Below the pieces are notes generated by a model, which ran no database searches, was not told the origin of the DNA, and saw only the letters and a program-made list of their open reading frames with translations. From Kingella sp. (in: b-proteobacteria) (GTDB lineage: Bacteria; Pseudomonadota; Gammaproteobacteria; Burkholderiales; Neisseriaceae): a DNA stretch of 48,967 bases. A program made the translations under genes and the position numbers. Shown in pieces: positions 1 to 6,829 of the stretch. Each line of letters opens with the position of its first letter. Position 1 is the stretch's first letter. The stretch spans positions 1-48,967 of the forward strand of contig NZ_JAUMZV010000018.1 of the NCBI RefSeq assembly GCF_030527935.1, in the 5' to 3' direction.

Positions 1-46
1 CTTTGCTTTGATGCCGCTTGATTTTTTCGGGTAGCATACTTTTTAG

Positions 47-199
47 GACACTACCTCATTTTTATACGGCGGTGGCTGGCCTTGCGGGGTAATGAAATAT
101 TGGTATAACAGCGGGTTGCAAACCGTTAACCCTCATTTGTATCACTTGGCAAAACAAGAATTTGCTGCGTATCCTGAATTTATCCGCAACCAGTTTTAA
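47..199 (+). other. Orphan C-terminal reading frame, probable gene remnant
   Basis: An open frame runs from just after a stop at 44-46 to TAA at 197-199 and has no start codon before an internal Met. It reads like a protein C-terminus (ends AAYPEFIRNQF). Stops at 32-34 and 44-46 close the frame upstream, so it is either the 3' end of a gene frameshifted near the window edge or a decayed fragment. It stops 14 bp before the glycosyltransferase gene, so it may once have been its operon partner. The family is not recognised. Confidence 0.35.
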
Positions 200-213
200 A
201 CACAGGAAACACC

Positions 214-1329
214 ATGAATACAACTCTTTTTCCCCAGCCGCAAGCCTTTGCTTCTTTACCCAATATTAAAACCGATGGTTCAGTTGCCATTATCACGCGC
301 ACCAAAAACCGAGCTGTGCTGTTGGCGCGCGCATTAAACAGCGTGTTGGAGCAGCGTTATCAAAATTGGCATTTATATGTGGTTAATGATGGCGGTGATG
401 TGGATACCGTAGAAAAACTACTGAATACCTACCGTGATTTGTTTGGCGAACGATTAACCGTTATCCATAATTCGCAATCTCTGGGCATGGAAGCAGCTTC
501 TAATTGCGCGTTTGAACAAGCAAACGAAGAGTTTTTGGTTATCCATGATGATGACGACAGTTGGCACCCTGACTTTTTGCAAGAAACGGTTGCCTTTTTG
601 CAGCAAAACCGCGATGCGGTGGCGGTTTTAACTAACTGCGTGGTGGTGCATGAAGAGATTAAACAAGATACGGTGCGCCAGCTTGATGTGTTGGAGTGGG
701 TCTTTTGGCGCGACCATGTTGATGCAGTTCGTTTGATTAAAGGCAATATCACTCCGCCTATTTGCTTGCTGATTCGTATGAGCGCAGCCAAAACCATTGG
801 TAGCTACAACGCTGCGCTGCCTGTGTTGGGCGACTGGGATTACAACTTGCGCTTGTTCCGTTTGGGCGAAATTAAAACGCTGAACAAAGAGCTGGCGTAT
901 TACCATCATCGTATTTCCAGCAACGATGCCTATGGCAATTCGGTTATTGCGGGCGCGGATAAGCATCAAGCCTATCAAGCTGCTTACCGCAACGCGCTGG
1001 TACGCCGCGCTTTGGCAGAAGACCCTGCGAATTATGGTTTGCTGCATTTGATTTTGCACGATGCGGAAAACAATAAAAATGAATTGCTGCGCGAAATCCA
1101 TGATTTGAAATATCGGTTGGAGAACATGGTCGTTACACACCATGCAAACCGCGATGCGGAACTGTTTGCCCGTGTGGATTATTTCTATCGCAAATGCCTG
1201 CCTATGCGCAATTTTACTGCTGAGTGGCGCGAGAAAATGCGAAAAATGCGGCGTAATTCCAAGGTACTGCGTCCGCTGGCGCATCAAATTCGCGATATGC
1301 TGCGTGTGCTGCGTGGCAAGCGCAAATAA
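214..1329 (+). CDS. Family 2 glycosyltransferase (GT-A fold)
   Basis: Predicted to transfer a sugar from an activated nucleotide donor to a cell-surface glycan; the exact substrate is unknown. The N-terminal half has GT2 hallmarks: a beta strand leading into ITRTKNR (about residue 27), the nucleotide-binding strand VVNDGG (about 56), and the acidic DXD-like cluster HDDDD (about 111) that would bind the metal and donor diphosphate. LGDWDY near residue 205 is in the position of the acceptor/catalytic ED-like motif. The last 100 residues are charged and basic and have no membrane helix, so the enzyme is probably cytosolic or peripheral. The start ATG follows CAGGAAAC at a good distance. A DUS-pair terminator closes the gene. 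Confidence 0.85.
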   Translation: MNTTLFPQPQAFASLPNIKTDGSVAIITRTKNRAVLLARALNSVLEQRYQNWHLYVVNDGGDVDTVEKLLNTYRDLFGERLTVIHNSQSLGMEAASNCAFEQANEEFLVIHDDDDSWHPDFLQETVAFLQQNRDAVAVLTNCVVVHEEIKQDTVRQLDVLEWVFWRDHVDAVRLIKGNITPPICLLIRMSAAKTIGSYNAALPVLGDWDYNLRLFRLGEIKTLNKELAYYHHRISSNDAYGNSVIAGADKHQAYQAAYRNALVRRALAEDPANYGLLHLILHDAENNKNELLREIHDLKYRLENMVVTHHANRDAELFARVDYFYRKCLPMRNFTAEWREKMRKMRRNSKVLRPLAHQIRDMLRVLRGKRK

Positions 1330-1333
1330 GCAA

Positions 1334-1366
1334 TAGGCAGTCTGAAAATGGTTTTCAGGCTGCCTA
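1334..1366 (+). terminator. DUS inverted-pair terminator after the glycosyltransferase
   Basis: A TAGGCAGTCTGAAAA arm and a facing TTTTCAGGCTGCCTA arm form a hairpin just after the stop. The left arm has a single-base variant (AGTCTG for AGCCTG). Confidence 0.6.
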
Positions 1367-1371
1367 ATTTA

Positions 1372-1446
1372 AAACCTGTATTCATTATTTGCATAGGTAG
1401 ATTTTATGACATAAAAGATGCCCATGAAAATAGTGAATACAGATTC
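1372..1446. mobile_element. MITE family A, copy 1 (internally deleted)
   Basis: The ends match the other copies of this family: left AAACCTGTATTCATTATTTG and right AATAGTGAATACAGATTC. The copy is only 75 bp, so most of the centre is gone. It is flanked on both sides by TTA (1369-1371 and 1447-1449), a 3-bp target duplication. It encodes no protein. Confidence 0.7.
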
Positions 1447-1447
1447 T

Positions 1448-1603
1448 TATAGTCATTTCACACAAGCCTTAGACAAGGCGTTGAACCGCAGATAGCGCAA
1501 TTAGCACTACAAAACTGGCTTTGCCAAACCTGTGATTTGGCAACAAACCATTTCGCCAATGATAGGCGAACCAATGCGGCATAAGGCTGAAACAACTGCT
1601 ATT
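1448..1603. mobile_element. Correia-like repeat element, decayed copy
   Basis: The left end TATAGTC and the block TTAGACAAGGCG, then CCGCAGATAG, CAAAACTGGCTTTG and ATTTGGCAACAAACCATTTC, follow the same order as the better-preserved copy at 9646-9802. The right end (TAAGGCTGAAACAACTGC) is diverged. It abuts MITE A copy 1, whose TTA overlaps the TATAG end. Confidence 0.65.
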
Positions 1604-1702
1604 GAGCACCACCATTAAGCGTGTTCTGCTTCATTACTACCCCGCTCCACAATTAGGCAGCCTGAAACGAAGTTCAACGCAATCCAAATAAGTTCATCCC
1701 TT

Positions 1703-2232
1703 TTGCTCCCCCGAAAATCCTATGACACCTTTCCCCTCCCTATTCTCTCCATCGCCCTGCTTCTCCTACTTGCCGCTTGCTCCACACCGCAAAACCTGTG
1801 GGCGAAATTGCCCAATTACGCGCACAGCAACCACCCGCCGCGCACAGCCTGCTGAATCCCGTGCGCAGGCAGCGATTTGCCGACACTTGGGGTGCAGCAC
1901 GCAGCGATGGTCGTCGCCACGAAGGCAGCGATATTTTTACACCCATTGGCACACCAATTCGCAGCACCACCGATAGCATCGTTACAAAAATCGGCAGCAA
2001 TCGGTTGGGTGGCAAGATTGTGGGCATACAAGGCGCGGGCGCGTGGCATTATTACGCGCATTTGAGCCGCCATGCGCGTTTGCGCCTGTATCAGCGCGTG
2101 CGGGCGGGGCAAACGATTGGCTATGTGGGCAAAACGGGGAACGCGAAAACCACACCGCCACATTTGCATTATGGCGTGTATTTGCCTGCGGGGGGGGTTA
2201 ATCCGTATCCGTTGGTGAATCAGGATTGGTAG
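1703..2232 (+). pseudogene. M23-family (LytM-type) peptidase lipoprotein, frameshifted
   Basis: A peptidoglycan DD-endopeptidase-like protein. The C-terminal domain is clear in the frame ending at 2232: RRHEGSDIF (first zinc ligands H and D), then HLHYGVY (second HxH), with a glycine-rich YVGKTGN strand between them. That frame has no good start; its first possible codon is TTG at 1777. A lipoprotein signal with lipobox LLAAC/S lies in another frame at about 1742-1783, reachable from TTG 1703. Losing one base near 1788-1797 would join CSTPQN to PVGEIAQ, so the gene looks broken there. A second slip near the ATG at 1722 is possible. Near the 3' end a run of eight G (2190-2197) lies within the frame. 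Confidence 0.6.
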
Positions 2233-2248
2233 GCAGCCTGAAAATGGT

Positions 2249-2290
2249 TAATCGCGCTCCCTACGGCTTGCATGCAAGCCGTGCGCTGGC
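2249..2290. repeat. Palindromic repeat family B, copy 1
   Basis: The core ACGGCTTGCATGCAAGCCGT is a perfect palindrome, flanked by TAATCGCGCTCCCT on the left and GCGCTGGC on the right. The same unit recurs in inverted orientation at 6715-6756 and at 35587-35628. All three copies have DUS on both sides. Confidence 0.7.
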
Positions 2291-2336
2291 ATAATGGGCA
2301 GCCTGAAAAGCGAATTGAACAAGCAAGGAGACGAAT

Positions 2337-2609
2337 ATGGATTTTGAAATTGAGCCAAACCAAATTGTGTACCGCGAAAACGGGCGCGCGCTGGCGTGGA
2401 TTCATTGGACGGCGGTGGACGCGCAAACGATTGCGGCTGACCATACCTTTGTGGACAAGTCGCTGCGCGGGGGCGGCGTGGGCAAGGCGTTGCTGGACGC
2501 GCTGGCGGCGCACGCGGCGGAGCGGGGGTGGCGGATTCGAGCGGTGTGTCCGTTTGTGGTGAAGTGGTTTGAGCGCAGCGGGGAATATGATGGGGTGAAA
2601 GCGGAATGA
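2337..2609 (+). CDS. Small GNAT-like N-acetyltransferase (YjdJ/COG2388 type)
   Basis: A 90-residue single-domain protein resembling the short GNAT-related family of E. coli YjdJ. The acetyl-CoA-binding loop is visible as the run GGGVGKALLDAL after VDKSLRG, followed by a helix with AAHAAERGW and the last strand VCPFVVKWF. An early strand (residues 4-24) and the IHW segment fit the family. The substrate is unknown; the protein is cytosolic. The start ATG is preceded by AAGGAGACGAAT. It stands alone between a palindromic repeat and a DUS terminator. Confidence 0.75.
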   Translation: MDFEIEPNQIVYRENGRALAWIHWTAVDAQTIAADHTFVDKSLRGGGVGKALLDALAAHAAERGWRIRAVCPFVVKWFERSGEYDGVKAE

Positions 2610-2613
2610 TAAA

Positions 2614-2644
2614 AGGCAGCCTGAAATCCGTTTTTCAGGCTGCC
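2614..2644 (+). terminator. DUS inverted-pair terminator
   Basis: AGGCAGCCTGAAA faces TTTCAGGCTGCC across a short loop, directly after the small acetyltransferase gene and before the next gene's ribosome binding site. Confidence 0.6.
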
Positions 2645-2705
2645 GCATTTATTTCATCGCCAAAGCCGTCTAAAATTCTCCTTTTGTTTCAACAAGGAGA
2701 CCGCC

Positions 2706-3815
2706 ATGTCGCTCAATTTTTCCCCGCTGTTCCAACCCTACACGCTCAACAACGGCATCGTGATTAAAAACCGTCTGGTCGTTGCGCCGATGACGCATTA
2801 CGGCTCGCACGCAGACGGCTCCATCAGCGATGAAGAACGCGCCTTTTTGCGCGGTCGGGCGGCGGATTTCGGGCTCTTTATCACCGCCGCCACGCTGGTG
2901 TCGCCCGAAGGCAAAACCTTTCATGGGCAGCCCTACGCCTTTGATGAAGCGCATTTGCCCAGCCTGCGCGAAACGGCGCAGATTATCCAAGCGCAGGGCG
3001 CGAAAGCCGTTTTGCAGATTCATCACGGCGGCTTGAAAGCGATGACGGCGGACAAAATCGCCCCGTCCGCGCAAGACGATGTCCGCGAACTGACGGCGCA
3101 GGAAATGGACGCGCTGATGGCGCGTTATGCCTATGCGGCGAAACTCGCCATTGCGGCGGGTTTTGACGGCGTAGAAATTCACGGCGCAAATGGCTATTTG
3201 ATTCAACAATTTGTGTCGCGCCAAAGCAATCGCCGCACCGACCAATGGGGCGAGCTGACTGCGTTCCCGCTGGCGGTGATTGCTGCCGTGCAGGCGGAAA
3301 AGCAGGCGGCGCAGCGCGATGATTTTATTGTCGGCTACCGTTTTTCGCCCGAAGAAGCAGGCGACAACGGCTTGACCATGGCGGACACGTTTGCGCTGAT
3401 AGACGCGCTGGTGCAGCAGCCGTTGCAGTATCTTCATGTTTCGCTGTGGGATTTTTACAAACACGCACGGCGCGGCGCGGACACCAGCAAAACGCGCATG
3501 GAACTGATACACCAGCGCATCGGCGGCAAGCTGCCGCTGATTGGCGTGGGCTGCCTGCTTTCGGGCGAACAGGTGCTGGCGGCGTATGCAACGGGCTGGG
3601 CGGAGTTTGTTGCCGTGGGCAAGGCGGTGATGATGAACCCGAATTTTGCCACGCTGCTGCAACAGGGCAACGCGGCGCAGATTGAAACCGCGCTAGACCC
3701 GAACCGCGCCGACCATTACCGCCTGCCCGATTATTTGTGGCAGCAGCAACTGCGCGGGCTGGCGTATCTGCCGCCGTTGAAAGATGCGGCGGGGTGGCAG
3801 CCGTTGGATATTTGA
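2706..3815 (+). CDS. NADH:flavin oxidoreductase, Old Yellow Enzyme family
   Basis: A predicted FMN-dependent TIM-barrel ene-reductase that uses NAD(P)H to reduce activated double bonds. The N-terminus has the family signature around the FMN phosphate/isoalloxazine site (IKNRLVVAPMTH, about residues 20-31). QIHHGG (about 104) and GVEIHGANGYL (about 155-165) carry the usual substrate and flavin contacts, followed by the FVSRQSNRRTDQWG motif. The C-terminal GVG and VAVGKAVMMNP segments match the phosphate-binding end of the barrel. 369 residues is the normal single-domain length, without the 2,4-dienoyl-CoA reductase extension. AAGGAGACC precedes the ATG. The physiological substrate cannot be told from sequence. 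Confidence 0.88.
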   Translation: MSLNFSPLFQPYTLNNGIVIKNRLVVAPMTHYGSHADGSISDEERAFLRGRAADFGLFITAATLVSPEGKTFHGQPYAFDEAHLPSLRETAQIIQAQGAKAVLQIHHGGLKAMTADKIAPSAQDDVRELTAQEMDALMARYAYAAKLAIAAGFDGVEIHGANGYLIQQFVSRQSNRRTDQWGELTAFPLAVIAAVQAEKQAAQRDDFIVGYRFSPEEAGDNGLTMADTFALIDALVQQPLQYLHVSLWDFYKHARRGADTSKTRMELIHQRIGGKLPLIGVGCLLSGEQVLAAYATGWAEFVAVGKAVMMNPNFATLLQQGNAAQIETALDPNRADHYRLPDYLWQQQLRGLAYLPPLKDAAGWQPLDI

Positions 3816-3831
3816 TTTTTTGGGGGATTAA

Positions 3832-3991
3832 GAACCTGTATTCACTATTTCCATAGGCAGATTTTATGACATAAAAGCGCGGATACAAGGCAAAAAGCGC
3901 AGCAAGGTTGGACACCTTGCGAGCATTTTTAACGCAGCAGCCGCGTTTTTAGGGCATAAAAGATGCCTATGAGAATAGTGAATACAGGTTC
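3832..3991. mobile_element. MITE family A, copy 2 (full length)
   Basis: A 160-bp element starting GAACCTGTATTCACTATTT and ending AATAGTGAATACAGGTTC, flanked by TAA at 3829-3831 and 3992-3994. The inner sequence has its own hairpins (CGCAGCAAGGTTGGACACCTTGCG). It carries no gene; the apparent minus-strand frame running in from it is an artefact. Confidence 0.8.
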
Positions 3992-3993
3992 TA

Positions 3994-4034
3994 AGACAGC
4001 CTGAAAAGGGGATTTTCTGTTTTCAGGCTGCCTT
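3994..4034. terminator. DUS inverted pair between the MITE and the next gene
   Basis: AGACAGCCTGAAAA faces TTTTCAGGCTGCCTTT. It lies after the MITE, so it could end transcripts leaving the flavin oxidoreductase gene. Confidence 0.45.
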
Positions 4035-4088
4035 TGGGTCTTGGGAAAAGGCAGCCTGAAAACCATTCAACCCACAAGGAGAAACACG

Positions 4089-4376
4089 ATGACGACACCA
4101 TACGAAATCACAACCGCCAGCCAGCTAGACCCCGCCGTGCGCGATGCGCTGGTGGACTATATTCAAACCAGCCGCGTAACCGATTGGTTCAGCATAAAAA
4201 ATTACGCCGATGCGCGTTATCGCGTGATGCTGCGCAACACGGCGATTATGGATTTGGTGCAGCGAGCGGGCGTGTTGTCTGCCGCGCCGTCCATGCCATC
4301 ATCGGCTGCGTCCGAGCTTGAATCCGAGCCAGCGTTGGCAGTCAAACCGAAAGCAAGGGAGCGGCGGATAGAGTAG
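4089..4376 (+). CDS. Hypothetical protein, 95 residues
   Basis: I do not recognise a family. AAGGAG sits 8 bp before the ATG at 4089, which is preferred to an earlier in-frame ATG inside the upstream DUS. The first 70 residues are a plausible folded part, probably helical (MTTPYEITTASQLDP, then aromatic and basic residues around WFSIKNYADARYR). The C-terminus is low-complexity, rich in Ser, Ala, Pro and Lys, and ends RERRIE. There is no signal peptide or membrane segment. It is followed by a strong DUS hairpin, so it is probably a single-gene transcript. Confidence 0.6.
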   Translation: MTTPYEITTASQLDPAVRDALVDYIQTSRVTDWFSIKNYADARYRVMLRNTAIMDLVQRAGVLSAAPSMPSSAASELESEPALAVKPKARERRIE

Positions 4377-4386
4377 TCGCGTAGAA

Positions 4387-4428
4387 AAGGCAGCCTGAAA
4401 AGCGCAAAACGGCTTTTCAGGCTGCCTT
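4387..4428 (+). terminator. DUS inverted-pair terminator
   Basis: AAGGCAGCCTGAAAAGC and GCTTTTCAGGCTGCCTT form a 17-bp stem, followed by TATTG. It is one of the best stems of this type in the window. Confidence 0.65.
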
Positions 4429-4459
4429 ATTGTTGCTGCATCTAACGCATTCCGCGCCA

Positions 4460-4609
4460 TCAACCCACTTTCGCAATCCACGCGGCAAATGCCTGCATAA
4501 ATTTCCCAATAGAGCCGACCACGTGTTCGCCCATCAATTCGCCCTGTTCGTTAAACGATTGCTGGATTGCGCCGTAATACGCTTTGTTTTTGAGTTGGCG
4601 CTTTGGGTT
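4460..4609 (-). pseudogene. C-terminal remnant resembling an NADPH-dependent FMN reductase
   Basis: The minus-strand frame ends at TGA (4460-4462) and is closed upstream by a stop at 4610-4612, leaving 49 codons with no start. The residues KAYYGAIQQSFNEQGEL and FMQAFAAWIAKVG fit the end of flavodoxin-fold FMN reductases, where F-x-x-x-G-x-L precedes a helix ending in an AAWI-like motif. This is family resemblance from memory. The rest of the gene is absent. Confidence 0.35.
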
Positions 4610-4619
4610 TTACCCGTGA

Positions 4620-4790
4620 AAACGTTGGGCTGCAACCTTTTTGTTTGGGTGGGGAATTTTTATTCCGGACAGTAGTGCCGACCAGCGGGCGGTTTATCCG
4701 CCAATGGCTCTGTACTACCCGCCGAACAAGCATAAAACACAGGCGGCGGAGGCGTTGGTGGAGTGGTTGAAAGCGGAGGGAAATGTTTGA
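4620..4790 (+). pseudogene. Gene-end remnant, possibly from a LysR-type regulator
   Basis: A plus-strand frame follows a stop at 4617-4619 and ends at TGA 4788-4790. Its last part (YPPNKHKTQAAEALVEWLK) looks like the C-terminal end of LysR-type effector domains, where a tyrosine-proline strand is followed by a basic helix with LVEWL. It has no start and no DNA-binding domain. It converges on the FMN-reductase-like remnant, so this stretch appears to be a junkyard of two lost genes. Confidence 0.3.
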
Positions 4791-4842
4791 TGCAGTCGTG
4801 CCAATTAAGCCTTATGCGCATTAACTCGTTCAAATTTGTGTC

Positions 4843-4883
4843 AAAGGCAGCCTGAAAAATCATACACGGCTTTCAGACTGCCT
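4843..4883. terminator. DUS inverted pair
   Basis: AAAGGCAGCCTGAAAAA faces CTTTCAGACTGCCTTTT; the right arm has a single-base variant. Confidence 0.4.
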
Positions 4884-4937
4884 TTTCAGACGAAGCAGCC
4901 TGAAACGGCGCGCATCCGTTTTGCCCAATCCATAAAA

Positions 4938-4979
4938 AAGCAGCCTGAAAACTCGCTTCGCTCGTTTTCAGGCTGCCTT
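4938..4979 (-). terminator. DUS inverted-pair terminator after the e(P4) gene
   Basis: AAGCAGCCTGAAAACTCG and CGTTTTCAGGCTGCCTT form a long stem with a small loop (CTTCGCT). It lies just past the stop of the minus-strand phosphatase gene. Confidence 0.6.
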
Positions 4980-5006
4980 ATCTTTTTGATTGAACGCCGT
5001 TCCAGC

Positions 5007-5834
5007 TTATTTACCATCCCACGCTTTAATCGCATTCAGGCGGATATTCACGCGGTCTTGTGGCGTGCCTTTAAAGTAGTCTTTCGCCAATCCGCCTTCC
5101 CAATCGCCATAGTTTGGATTGGGCAACACAATGAATTTTTTACCAAATTCTTGGCTGTTGGCTTTCACAAACTCGCGCCGTTCCGCATTGGGTTTGTGGT
5201 AAGTGGCATCGCCAAAATCGTTCAAATTATCACCAATATACAGCACGATTTCATAGCCTTGTTTTTCAATCTCGGCAAAGCGGGCGGATTTGCTGGATTT
5301 ATCTTTTTTCAGCAGCAAAGTTTGGTCGTTTACGCCGTTAAAGCCCAATTTTTTCAAGTCTTCCACGGTGGAGACTTTTTCGCCATCGTCTTTGCGGTTG
5401 GACACATAAAACATCGTGCCGCCGTGCGCGTTCACATAATTATTAAATTCCACCGCACCAGGGATGGCTGCGGTTTGGCGGGCGTTTACCCAGCGCGTCC
5501 AGTCTTTGCCGTCAAAGGCTTTGTTGTGCTGCACTTGCCAGCCAGCGTAGGCGCTGTTGTCCACCATGGTTTCATCCAAATCCACCACCACGGCTTTTTT
5601 CTTGCCCTTGGGCGCGCTGGCGTGGTCAAAGGCAACTTTGGCGGTGTTAAATGCCTGATACGCCAAGGCCTGATATTCGCCCGATTGCTGCATCCAGTTG
5701 ATGCCCATTACGGCTTGTTGCTGCAACTGGGCATTGGCTTGCTCATCGCCGGATGGCGCGGCGTGTTGCGTGGCGCAGCCTGTTAGCGCAATCATCAAGC
5801 TGAATGCTACGGCGGAAAGTTTGACTGTTTTCAT
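5007..5834 (-). CDS. hel: Lipoprotein e(P4)-family acid phosphatase / 5'-nucleotidase
   Basis: An outer-membrane lipoprotein of the HAD superfamily (class C acid phosphatase). In Haemophilus the homologue dephosphorylates NMN and other nucleotides for NAD salvage. A signal peptide ends in lipobox LTGC/A, so Cys19 would be lipidated. The catalytic motif I is VVVDLDETM, with nucleophile Asp and general acid Asp two residues later. Motif II is YVSNRK and the C-terminal acidic motif is YIGDNLNDF. 275 residues matches the family. ATG is preceded by AGGGAG. A terminator follows and a DUS hairpin lies behind the promoter side. The physiological substrate here is inferred from the family. Confidence 0.9.
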   Translation of the reverse strand: MKTVKLSAVAFSLMIALTGCATQHAAPSGDEQANAQLQQQAVMGINWMQQSGEYQALAYQAFNTAKVAFDHASAPKGKKKAVVVDLDETMVDNSAYAGWQVQHNKAFDGKDWTRWVNARQTAAIPGAVEFNNYVNAHGGTMFYVSNRKDDGEKVSTVEDLKKLGFNGVNDQTLLLKKDKSSKSARFAEIEKQGYEIVLYIGDNLNDFGDATYHKPNAERREFVKANSQEFGKKFIVLPNPNYGDWEGGLAKDYFKGTPQDRVNIRLNAIKAWDGK

Positions 5835-5944
5835 TTGGATTCTCCCTTGTGTTATGAAATGTAAAGAAATTATAACGCAACGAAATTATAACGCAACGAA
5901 TGGGGAAATAAAACCGCCAAAGGGCACCGCGCTTGACGCATAAC

Positions 5945-5976
5945 AAAAAACCGCCTGAATGGCTTTTCAGACGGTT
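5945..5976. terminator. Hairpin with Neisseria-type DUS arm
   Basis: AAAACCGCCTGAA faces TTCAGACGGTTTT. The right arm contains CCGTCTGAA in reverse, which is the core of the classical Neisseria DUS rather than the local dialect. Confidence 0.45.
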
Positions 5977-6003
5977 TTGGCATTTTGGTTGCGCTGAACT
6001 TCG

Positions 6004-6038
6004 TTTCAGGCTGCCTTTATGCTTAGGCAGCCTGAAAA
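6004..6038 (-). terminator. DUS inverted-pair terminator after dps
   Basis: GTTTCAGGCTGCCTTT and AGGCAGCCTGAAAA face each other just beyond the stop of the minus-strand dps gene. Confidence 0.55.
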
Positions 6039-6066
6039 TGAGTGACGGAACTTTTACGCCGCTCAA

Positions 6067-6537
6067 TCAGTTTTCCAACAGCGAGCGCAGCATCCATGCG
6101 TTTTTCTCGTGGGTTTGCATACGGGTGGTGAGCAGGTCGGCGGTGGGTTCGTCGTTGGCTTCGTCCACGGCGGGGAACAGGGCGCGGCAGGTGCGTACCA
6201 CGGCTTCCTGCCCTTCCACCAATTCGCGAATCATGGTTTGTGCGTCGTTGCGGCTGTTGCCTTCGGGGATGGAGGCGAGTTTGGTAAATTCGCTGTACGA
6301 GCCAGGGGCAAGCTCACCCAAAGCGCGGATGCGTTCGGCAACTTCGTCCACCGCCAGCGCGAGTTCGTTGTATTGGGTTTCAAACATGGTGTGCAGGCTG
6401 TGGAACATCGGACCGCGCACGTTCCAGTGGTAGTTGTGGGTTTTCAGATAAAGCGTGTAGGTGTCCGCCAGCACTTTGGACAGGCCTTGTGCGATGGTTT
6501 GGCGTTGAGTGTCGGTCATGCCGATGTTGATGCTCAT
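6067..6537 (-). CDS. dps: Dps-family ferritin-like DNA-binding protein
   Basis: A predicted dodecameric iron-storage and DNA-protection protein. The four-helix bundle carries the Dps ferroxidase signature at the subunit interface: HNYHWNVRGPMFHSLH, then a conserved D/E cluster in ALAVDEVAERIRALG. 156 residues is typical. The start is the ATG at 6537, preceded by AGGAAA, which gives MSINIG; an 18-codon upstream extension in the same frame lacks a ribosome site. The N-terminal tail is short and not Lys-rich, so direct DNA binding is uncertain. The gene is monocistronic. Oxidative-stress or iron control is likely from the family, but no operator was identified. Confidence 0.9.
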   Translation of the reverse strand: MSINIGMTDTQRQTIAQGLSKVLADTYTLYLKTHNYHWNVRGPMFHSLHTMFETQYNELALAVDEVAERIRALGELAPGSYSEFTKLASIPEGNSRNDAQTMIRELVEGQEAVVRTCRALFPAVDEANDEPTADLLTTRMQTHEKNAWMLRSLLEN

Positions 6538-6664
6538 GGTATTTCCTTTCATAGATAGACGCTGGGGATTCAGCGGTTTAGATAATAGCATTAAACAATG
6601 AATTTTTCAAACTTAATTTAATTTTGATATTTATTTGTATTTCAGGCTGCCTTAATTGCCGCAC

Positions 6665-6708
6665 AAAGGCAGCCTGAAAACAAGATTCAGCCTTTCAGGC
6701 TGCCTTTT
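6665..6708. terminator. DUS inverted pair in the ileS-dps intergenic region
   Basis: AAAGGCAGCCTGAAAA faces CCTTTCAGGCTGCCTTTT. A third DUS lies at 6640-6654. Together with the palindromic repeat at 6715 these fill the 290-bp gap. Confidence 0.5.
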
Positions 6709-6714
6709 ATTTCG

Positions 6715-6756
6715 CCAGCGCACGGCTTGCAAGCAAGCCGTAGGGAGCGCGATTAA
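6715..6756. repeat. Palindromic repeat family B, copy 2
   Basis: The inverted copy of the unit at 2249-2290, with core ACGGCTTGCAAGCAAGCCGT. DUS copies flank it on both sides. Confidence 0.7.
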
Positions 6757-6829
6757 GCATTTTCAGGCTGCCTACCATTCGCGCCCGCGTTAATGCACTC
6801 ATTTTCAGGCTGCCTTTTACACTACCCCA

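Noticed and set aside
628..1287. 219-codon frame on the minus strand
   Set aside because: Lies wholly inside the plus-strand GT2 gene; the translation has no domain pattern and no ribosome site.
2670..3662. 330-codon minus-strand frame
   Set aside because: Antisense shadow of the Old Yellow Enzyme gene; Arg/His/Gln-rich composition typical of shadows.
4380..4980. Possible CRISPR array from regularly repeated 12-mers
   Set aside because: The repeats are DUS in both orientations with irregular spacing, no constant spacer length and no cas genes.
4836..5786. 316-codon plus-strand frame
   Set aside because: Antisense shadow of the e(P4) phosphatase; its start contains translated DUS.
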